From Protula sp. h YS-2021 (taxonomy: Eukaryota > Annelida > Polychaeta > Sabellida > Serpulidae), in the NCBI GenBank assembly GCA_949752745.1, contig OX457027.1:59450342-59514341 (forward strand): 64,000 nucleotides of DNA, given 5' to 3'. Each line of letters opens with the position of its first letter. The stretch's first letter is position 1. The position numbers were made by a program, and so were the translations under genes. The notes below the pieces were generated by a model. The model did not search any database, was not told the origin of the DNA, and was given only the letters and a program-made list of their open reading frames with translations. This document shows positions 56,081-64,000 of this stretch, piece by piece.

Positions 56081-57400
56081 CAGCGTTTAAATAAAATGTA
56101 TTATTTAATTACAAATATAAATCATATAGATAGCTTATTAAGCAACAGTCTTATAGATAAGTTACACGGTTAATTTGGCTACAAAGCAAGTTTTTAAACG
56201 ATGCTTTTCAATAAAAAGAAAACGTTGGGCGTTTTAAAATTATAAAAGGGTATATGAGGTAACTTCAACAGCACAAGACTGTAAATAATTTGGACCATAT
56301 TTAGGTGGATTTTATCAACTGAAAACAACATGATGTACCCCCATCCAACATATACAGATTTGACAGATTCACTGAAAATTTCATGGACTTTGTGTATCAC
56401 CCCTTTGACAGTTTCACTGTAACATAGATACTAAAATTTGCTCGAATTAGGCGGTGGGATTGAATTTGGTAAGGGCATGAGGAAACAGTGCTGAATTCTG
56501 TTATCTTTGACTTCAAACCCTACGTGATATTATGTATTGAGGTTAACTTCATGACCTTTGCTATGACCTTCAGTTTTAAGGCTACATGTTATACTAGAAC
56601 CCCAGCGATTTTAATTTTATTTAAAATCAAGCCCCTTGTAGGGTATCATCTATACTGAAGGATAACTTGACAATTTGAAACGTGACATTAACTTTTAAAG
56701 TCATGAATCCAGCTTGTCCCTTTGCCAACTCTCCCAAAGCACAACCTTGGCAAGGCAGTATCGTCTGTTCCGTTCTGTTTTGTCCGCTGTACCGAAATGT
56801 CCGCTAATTACAAGCTGTTCCAAAATGTCCGCTAACCCCGTTCCAAAGTATCCGCTCGTTCCAAAATGTCCGCTAACCCCGTTCCAAAGTATCCGCTCGT
56901 TCCAAAGTGTCCGCTAACCCTGTTCCAAAGTATCCGCTCGTTCCATAATGTCCGCTAAACCTGTTCCAAAGTATCCGCTCGTTCCATAATGTCCGCTAAA
57001 CCTGTTCCAAAGTGTCCGCTCGTCCTGGTTTGTCCGCTAACCCCGTTCCGTTTTATCCGCTGGTAGTGTCCGCTAAATCTTCAATTTTTAACCCAACCTA
57101 CTTTGTCTTGTGACTTTTTTGTGACTATGTAACATCATGTGACATTATGTGACATTATGTGACTTTATGTGACTCTGTGACATCATGTGACATTATGCGA
57201 CATTATGTGACTCTGGGAGATTATGTGACTATGTGACATTATGTGACTTTATATGACTCTGTTACATCATGAGACATTATGTGACATCATGTGACTATGT
57301 GACATCATATGGCTATATGACTATGTGAGGACTATGTAATTGCTATGTCAGCATAATTAGTCTAACTATGTATGTAATTATCAGACTGTTCAATAGACCA

Positions 57401-57473
57401 GCTCTGTTAGCTCACTTGGTAGAGCAGCGGACTCGTAAGCTGAAGATCGGTGGTTCGATCCCACCTAGGGGCA
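57401..57473 (+). tRNA. tRNA-Thr(CGT)-like sequence, probably pseudo
   Basis: The 73-nt span has a D arm GCTC/GAGC, T arm GGTGG-TTCGATC-CCACC and anticodon loop CTCGTAA. The acceptor stem has two mismatches near its base plus GU pairs, and the anticodon stem pairs at only three of five positions. A- and B-box promoters are good. I call it a degraded tRNA or SINE head in the palindrome's left arm. Confidence 0.5.
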
Positions 57474-58193
57474 AACATAACTTTTCGTTTTTTTGTTTGT
57501 TTTCTGTTTGTTTTTTGTTTGTTTTAACATGGCCATATTTCTATGCCTTTTTTCACTGATAATATTTAATAAGTAATATTTCAGTGGTTCTATTACAGTA
57601 AAAACTCATACACACAAAGCGTAGGAATAAGTAAATTAAAGCCCTCAGAGTGTGGGAACGATCAATAAATTTGTGCGCAAAAGACCTGAGAGCGTGAGAA
57701 CGATCAATAAATTTGAGAACATCAAAGGCCTAGACCGTGCGAACGATCGATAAATTTGAGAAGGAATGGGATTTTCCCCACGCTAAGTCTAATGTTATAT
57801 TTTATGTTATAGTAGTGGGAAAATGGTGGTTCGAAAGCACATTTAACAAATGTAGTTTTTGGAAAACATATGATGCATAAAATAAGTTTCCCACTACTAT
57901 AACATAAAATATAACATTAGACTTAGCGTGGGGAAAATCCCATTCCTTCTCAAATTTATCGATCGTTCGCACGGTCTAGGCCTTTGATGTTCTCAAATTT
58001 ATTGATCGTTCCCACACTCTGAGGGCTTTAATTTACTTATTCCTACGCTTTGTGTGTATGAGTTTTTACTGTAATAGAACCACTGAAATATTACTTATTA
58101 AATATTATCAGTGAAAAAAGGCATAGAAATATGGCCATGTTAAAACAAACAAAAAACAAACAGAAAACAAACAAAAAAACGAAAAGTTATGTT

Positions 58194-58266
58194 TGCCCCT
58201 AGGTGGGATCGAACCACCGATCTTCAGCTTACGAGTCCGCTGCTCTACCAAGTGAGCTAACAGAGC
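58194..58266 (-). tRNA. Mirror copy of the tRNA-Thr(CGT)-like sequence
   Basis: Identical in inverse to 57401-57473, in the right arm of the palindrome, with the same defective acceptor and anticodon stems. Confidence 0.5.
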
Positions 58267-58900
58267 TGGTCTATTGAACAGTCTGATAATTACATACATA
58301 GTTAGACTAATTATGCTGACATAGCAATTACATAGTCCTCACATAGTCATATAGCCATATGATGTCACATAGTCACATGATGTCACATAATGTCTCATGA
58401 TGTAACAGAGTCATATAAAGTCACATAATGTCACATAGTCACATAATCTCCCAGAGTCACATAATGTCGCATAATGTCACATGATGTCACAGAGTCACAT
58501 AAAGTCACATAATGTCACATAATGTCACATGATGTTACATAGTCACAAAAAAGTCACAAGACAAAGTAGGTTGGGTTAAAAATTGAAGATTTAGCGGACA
58601 CTACCAGCGGATAAAACGGAACGGGGTTAGCGGACAAACCAGGACGAGCGGACACTTTGGAACAGGTTTAGCGGACATTATGGAACGAGCGGATACTTTG
58701 GAACAGGTTTAGCGGACATTATGGAACGAGCGGATACTTTGGAACAGGGTTAGCGGACACTTTGGAACGAGCGGATACTTTGGAACGGGGTTAGCGGACA
58801 TTTTGGAACGAGCGGATACTTTGGAACGGGGTTAGCGGACATTTTGGAACAGCTTGTAATTAGCGGACATTTCGGTACAGCGGACAAAACAGAACGGAAC

Positions 58901-59858
58901 AATTCGTCATTTATCCGAAGTTCATATGGATAACATTTGAAAACGCCCATGGTCACGACATTACCTTAACACTTACGTATCAGACGTGGACCGACAAAAC
59001 CACAGGCTGCCCGGAAATAACACGTAATACAAGTCTTTCTCTCCCCCCCACCCCCCCCCCCCCCACCCCACCTTTGTTCCGAAACTGAGTCATTCCCTTT
59101 CTGTCTGGTTAACACAATAAGCTGCACTAAGACAGATTCAGTTCTTTTATCGGTGGTGCAAATTGTGCAACGATGGCTTGCACTTCTGCCTCGCATTAGT
59201 CGGCAGATATTCCTGGATTACTTCACGTTTGTTCATGACTTATCAGTACATTAATAATACAACACGCATGCTCTTCTGAAAGCTCAGTATTCAATCGTGC
59301 CAGGTAGGCACAAAAATGAAAGAGCAACGGGATAGCAAAAACATTCTTTTGCGTTAAAACAACACAGATGCAGAAATAACGCTCAATGGAAATTATTTGT
59401 CTGCGATATAGCTATGCATAAACATGCACTCTATTTGCTATGTCTGAAGTATGCATTCAATATCAACAGATGTTTTCATTAGATAACCCTTGAGAGCAAT
59501 ATCATGAGGGTATAAACTAATACTACGTCACTTATAGTCATACGAACTGGCGACTAAACATAGTTTGTATACAAATCTCCGCAGGGCAAAAAGCAATTAT
59601 TTTCGGGGTATACAAGAACCTTTGAACAAGGAGGACAAAATTACACTGCAATTTTATATGGTTGACATTGATGTTTTCCTGTGTTTTATCACTGCTTGTA
59701 TTAACCACTTTTTTTAACGCTTAAATGTCAAGGTTTGTGTCTGACAAAAGTGATAGAGGAAAATTCACCAGTGAAACAGGAATGGTTCGAGTACACAAAT
59801 GTACAGAATACCGCTGATAATACAATGTCAGCGTAAATACAAAAGGTATCAGCTCTGA
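58901..59858. other. Upstream region of the next gene, no gene seen
   Basis: Contains a C-run near 59045-59075 and otherwise ordinary AT-rich sequence. Promoter not identified. Confidence 0.5.
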
Positions 59859-62116
59859 ATGTGGATAAGTTACTTGGAAGCAATGTCTAGTAATACGTTA
59901 GAAATTGATAACTCTATCAAGGGGAAGAAAAAGGATAGAGAAGAGGCGATTCACCCGTTTTGGACAAAACCCACACCGCACGAAATCGATGTTCTTGATG
60001 GGGGTGACCATTTCAAAGTGACATCATGTGACGGAGACGTAGTTGGGTGGTGGCTGGGTACGCTGAGGGCCGTGTACCCCCAGGACCATATCAGCGGCGA
60101 GGGAGAAATCCTTAAAATGCACCCGGAAGCGGGAGTGACCTTAAAACTAAACAAGGGCGATGGTACATTGAAAATCAAAGGGAAAAAGCATTTGAAGTGG
60201 TTTAAGGAGAATTTTGATAATATTGTGGAAGCGGGTGCTAATCGGGAAAAAGATGGCGTATCGGAAATGGCCCGACTCTGCGACCGATATCTGCGACTTG
60301 ACGATTCCCACACGGTAAGTTTGCTTCATGTTTTTTTTTCTTAAAAATGTGAAAACATTTCTTTCTCTGCACTTCATGTAATCCCATTTTTTTAGCCCTG
60401 ATGTAGAACTAATTGCCATTGAAATACCAAAATATTGTCTGTGTTCAGGCTCCTGCAGGTTATTTATGGATTACTGCATGTAATCCACGCAACCTCATTA
60501 CACCACGGTTTAGATGATTTGTCCTGAATAAAAAGATCAATACCTGTGTGACTGTTGTGTTGACGTGAATTAGTTCGCTTGCATAAGGCGTCGTGGAGTG
60601 GGAGCGAGGGGGAGGAGGGGGGCGGGGGGGAAGGGGTCCAAAAAATGTCACGCGGGGGGGGGGGGGGTCAAACCTTTACTGCACAGATTTTCTTTGTAGG
60701 GTTGGGGGAATTTTGTACGTTACTGTGTTTTGCAAAAAGGAAAAAAATCCCCTAATTCTGCTGTTGACCTTTCGCCCTTCCGGTTCCCCACCATCCACCA
60801 CAGTAAGATCGATTCATCTTCAGCTTCTTCTCCGGAAAGGGGGGGGGGTGGGGGCACGGGGGGAGGGACTCACGTATCAACTGGCTACCATGCGTGTCCA
60901 TGACTTGAAAACGACCCGTAAACGCCCAGTGATACTTTTGAAACAATACCGCTTTTTTAACCAAACACGGAGCGAGATTCCAAAACAACCGCTTTTTAGG
61001 GAAACGCGGAGTACTGAATGACCCCCCCCCCCCCCCGCGTGGACCGCACGTGATCTCAGAATAACCCCCTTTTTCTCTGCTGTTTTTTTTTTTGCACACC
61101 TGTTAGCATGTATCATACCAAGTGTCCCCTCTCCCAGCATCCATCAAAGCATCCACCCTGCATACAGAATGAACTTATTATATTATTTCCTCTATTCCAA
61201 TTGAACACCTTCATCTATAACTTTTTCACAAGCCAAAGGTCGTATTTATCATGCCTGGGTTATTCGATACAACATTCAAATCGCGAAAACACGAGTCCAG
61301 GCGGTTTTGCCAAGCTCCAATTTATCGCAGTTACGACGACTATTGTCTTACATACAAATTTATTTTCAAATCGTTGTCTAGGGCCGCTAAGCTCAGCTGC
61401 AATATTTTATTAACACCTTTTTTGATGATTTTACTTTACAGGTGAACGATCTGTTGGATCACTTACCAGGGACGGGCGCTTTTAAACACGGCCCGACGTA
61501 CATATACCGGTTATGGAGAGGTTTACTGGAACACTGGGTGTCACAGGGCGGCGATGTGTACGTCATCACACCACAGATAGACGCTCGCAGACTTGCCGAT
61601 ATTTTGTTGATACTAGTCAAACACAAACTGTCTAAATCGCGCATGCACATTTACACGATGAGTAAATGTGACGTAGACAAGCCTTACTCCAGGGTGCTAA
61701 AAGAAGCACGAGATATGATCAAAGAATTAAAAGCACCCAGCAAAAAGCGCTTAGTAGCAGACGAGAGGGTGAAACATGCAGAGCAGCGCCTAGACGTGCG
61801 CTTTGGACGCTTGTACTGTAAGCTAATCGCTGTATGCTTCGAGGAGCGGGCCGAAGCTCTGGTCACCAGCGCCAGCTTTCACAAGTGGCACTTTGACCTT
61901 GAGTGTGGTGACACGGTCGTGCACTTTGACCTCCGGCCTAAGGATCTGATCAATAATTATCTAGCACCTCTTGGATTAGCACACCAGGTGTTGCTGAGTT
62001 CGCAAACACCGTCACCCACGGATGTTCACTTTCCTAGTCAGCTGCCCACGCCTCTGGCCACACCATCAGATTCAGAGAATTTGCGGTTGAGCAGCATCGG
62101 CACACCTTCACCATGA
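59859..62116 (+). CDS. Two-exon protein with PLD-like C-terminal region (tentative)
   Basis: Exon 1 (59859-60314) ends in phase 0 at gtaagt; exon 2 (61442-62116) starts after tgattttactttacag in phase 0. The product is about 376 residues. The first half (HPFWTKPTPHEIDVLDGGDHFKVT...) is not recognised. The second half has GDVYVITPQIDARRLADIL, and GRLYCKLIAVCFEERAEALVTSASFHKWHF. The last stretch resembles the second half of a phospholipase D HxK motif (H-x-K ... SxN), with Cys in place of the first His, so activity is doubtful. The tail is Ser/Pro/Thr-rich. An internal Met at 59883 could also start it. Further 5' exons cannot be excluded. Confidence 0.65.
60595..61095. repeat. G/C-run-rich repeat in the intron
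   Basis: Long G runs (60600-60670, 60835-60870) and C runs (61021-61037) flank segments such as 'aaacgcggagtactgaatga'. Similar wording occurs near 24040-24440, so it may be a dispersed repeat family. Confidence 0.4.
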
Positions 62117-62639
62117 TTTGTTCCGATTTCAGTCACAGCATCCTTGTACTCTTTGCTTGTTTTGTACTTCGAATGATCTGCCGTTGAATCATAAGGTCAT
62201 GTTTACTGTTGAAAGCTCCATGAGATTTTTTTGTGACCATGCTGTATAGCCAGCTTTGAACAAGATTATATTCTTTTGCGGAAATGAATCACTTGGAGAA
62301 CCCCAGGCAACTGCTGTATAGAGTGCGAATGGTATCACACACATACCGAGTGCATGCTCACAAAACATACGGATTGCATGTGAAACCTCATACGGATAGA
62401 CTCCAACTTAACATTACACAAGATCTGCCACTACTATCCGCATGTGTAGAATTTTATTAGACGGGGGTTGGGGTGGTGGTGGGGGGGGGGGGGTTCGATT
62501 TTGTGCATATACTTTATAGATGGCGCTTCACAATAAAACCAATATGTACACACTTTTGTACTGCCGTATGTTAGATAAACAGTCTGCCTGGAAGCAAACT
62601 GTAAATGATCGCAAGATCTCCAGGCACGCGGGGTTGTCA

Positions 62640-62745
62640 CTGTAGGGGTACATACAATTTGACCAACCGCAATTTGACCAACAGAAATTTGACCAACTGC
62701 AATTTGACCAACCGCTTAGTGGAAAAACTGACATTTGACCAACTT
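62640..62745. repeat. Short TTTGACCAAC tandem repeat
   Basis: Units of about 14 bp (aatttgaccaaccgc and variants) occur five to six times. Similar in type to the motif arrays at the ends of the foldback elements, but no inverted partner is visible in the window. Confidence 0.75.
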
Positions 62746-62845
62746 TCAGTTTTAGGTATACATGACCTAATAAATCTAGGAATTCGAGGTTTCGTAAGAA
62801 AAAGAAAAGAAGTGCTCATTCGCATCAGGGAGATGTTGTGCTAAT

Positions 62846-64000
62846 CCCCTCTCTGTCATTGAGTGTCATAAGGTTGAGTTCCTCGCGCCCCGTTAATCTC
62901 CGTAATCCGGCGTTATACAAACAAACCCAGACCTGGTGGAAGCTTTAGTGTCGTCTCAGGCAAAGACTGTTTACTACTAAGGTATGACACTCAGCCGTTT
63001 TCGCGTATCCAGACAGCAGTGGCGCCGCCTGGAATAAGAGTTGCAAATTAACATAGAAAGAGATTAATATCGAATGTTGTTCCAACACTGTTTCATGTTC
63101 GAAATCCCTCTCCCCAAATTACAATATCGCACCCCGCGCCAAAAATTCGAAGTACAAAGAAGGAATTAAAAACTCCAAAAGCATCTTTTTCTGTGGGTCC
63201 ATCCTCACCGCAAGAAAAATGAGATGAAAAAAGGATATTTGGTTTCAACGCCTTCACCATCAACTACACCTTGAAAACAAAAATTAAAAAATTAAAAAAA
63301 AAAAGAGGTGCGAGACTTCGGACAAAGTTTTGGAGAGCGAAAAAATCAAAACAGACCAATTCTGCAGCGGCCAAAATTAATTCTTGCATGAATGAACTTA
63401 GCCAATATTCATTTATACCGTCCAAAAAAAAATTGGGTTATTTTTGTGAAAGATCTGGAATCTGTTTTCGTCACCGTTTTTCTAATGGTGCCGCACATGA
63501 CAAAACTTGACAAGTTTGCAATGCCAGAGATGTGGAAAAAATGTAATTGAATGAACAAATACCGCGTGTGTTAAAAAGATAAAAAGCGCTGTAAGATTGT
63601 TTATGAAGATGCGAATTCATTTCGCTTTGAAAATGGCAAATTTTACTTCAGTTAGATCCTAGAGTGATAAAAAAAAACAGAATAGTCTTATAGCTTATTC
63701 TTGTGTAAATGTGAGAGCAGTATTTACCTTTTTCTATTGTGATCTTGGACGGGAGGGTGGGAAGGGGGTGATCGTTATCTGGTCAGATTTGTTAAATAAA
63801 AGCTGGCTGTGCTAATAAAATGACATTTTTTATGCTTCTTACTTCTTTTGTTCAGCTCCTGTTGAAATAAATTACTTTAAATCCCCTAAAATCTATTGAA
63901 ATATTGAGCTAAACACCAATACTGTAAAGTGTTTTGACAGGTGTTTTTCTCAGTTTGCAACTCTTCCACTAGGGGCGCTGCAATCAGCTGGATACTATAG
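62846..64000. other. 3' flank, no gene seen
   Basis: No convincing exon, RNA or element. A Lys-rich open frame (63271-63510) lies over an A-run and has no domain. Confidence 0.5.

Larger units (their letters stand above)
56767..58900. repeat. Large near-perfect palindrome, ~1 kb arms
   Basis: Left arm 56767-57822 and right arm 57887-58900 are inverted copies around a 64-bp spacer. The arms look identical except for a 42-bp unit present only in the left arm (near 57660-57705, between copies of 'gaacgatcaataaattt'). Each arm holds a ~41-bp minisatellite (gtccgctaaccccgttccaa and gtatccgctcgttccaaaat), a 'tgtgacattatgtgac' array and a tRNA-like sequence. Either a very young inverted duplication or transposon, or an assembly artefact. 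Confidence 0.95.

Noticed and set aside
57401..57473. Active tRNA-Thr genes in the palindrome
   Set aside because: Two mismatches in the acceptor stem and only three of five anticodon-stem pairs. Kept as a tRNA-like feature at medium confidence only.

Overview
This is animal (metazoan) nuclear DNA. Exons are short and phase-matched with GT/AG borders, introns are long and repeat-filled, and there are many inverted-repeat elements plus a 14.65 kb Polinton/Maverick DNA transposon. Gene content and repeat style suggest a marine invertebrate, perhaps a lophotrochozoan such as a mollusc, but nothing seen fixes the species.

Positions 345-25505 (+) hold the 3' part of an L1CAM/neuroglian-family cell-adhesion gene. 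It has two Ig domains (the last two of an expected six; the 5' end lies outside the window), five fibronectin III domains, a 3.9 kb single exon encoding a threonine-rich mucin with about 54 eleven-residue repeats, a transmembrane exon, and a cytoplasmic tail. The tail has an ankyrin-binding FIGAY motif and ends in STFV, a likely PDZ ligand. A furin-like RKRR site lies in FN3-3. A 27-nt mini-exon carrying YMPL sits where vertebrate L1CAM has its RSLE mini-exon. One junction, mucin exon to transmembrane exon, does not fit in phase and probably needs an exon not yet confirmed.

Positions 25506-40074 are 3' untranslated or intergenic DNA full of mobile elements: a tRNA-derived SINE-like unit, pogo-like fragments, a tyrosine-recombinase (DIRS/Ngaro-type) retroelement on the minus strand at 31338-34920 (SAP/zinc-knuckle gag, RT-RNase H, recombinase), a 0.7 kb MITE with ~85-bp inverted ends, and a 1.4 kb element carrying an OTU-like protein that lacks its catalytic cysteine.

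Positions 40075-54724 are a complete but decayed Polinton, bounded by a perfect 6-bp target duplication (ACCAAG). The left arm (+) carries protein-primed DNA polymerase B and a run of small PC4-like proteins. The right arm (-) carries integrase with chromodomain, packaging ATPase, pX-like and pVI-like proteins, penton, double-jelly-roll major capsid protein and an adenain-type protease. It also has accessory genes: a NADAR-domain protein, three paralogues of an unrecognised ~95-residue family, and a multi-domain PC4-like zinc protein. Many core genes have stops or frameshifts; the protease and most small accessory genes remain open.

Positions 54725-64000 hold degenerate repeats, a near-perfect ~1 kb-arm palindrome (56767-58900) with a tRNA-like sequence in each arm, and a two-exon host gene (59859-62116, +) whose second exon resembles a phospholipase-D-like domain.
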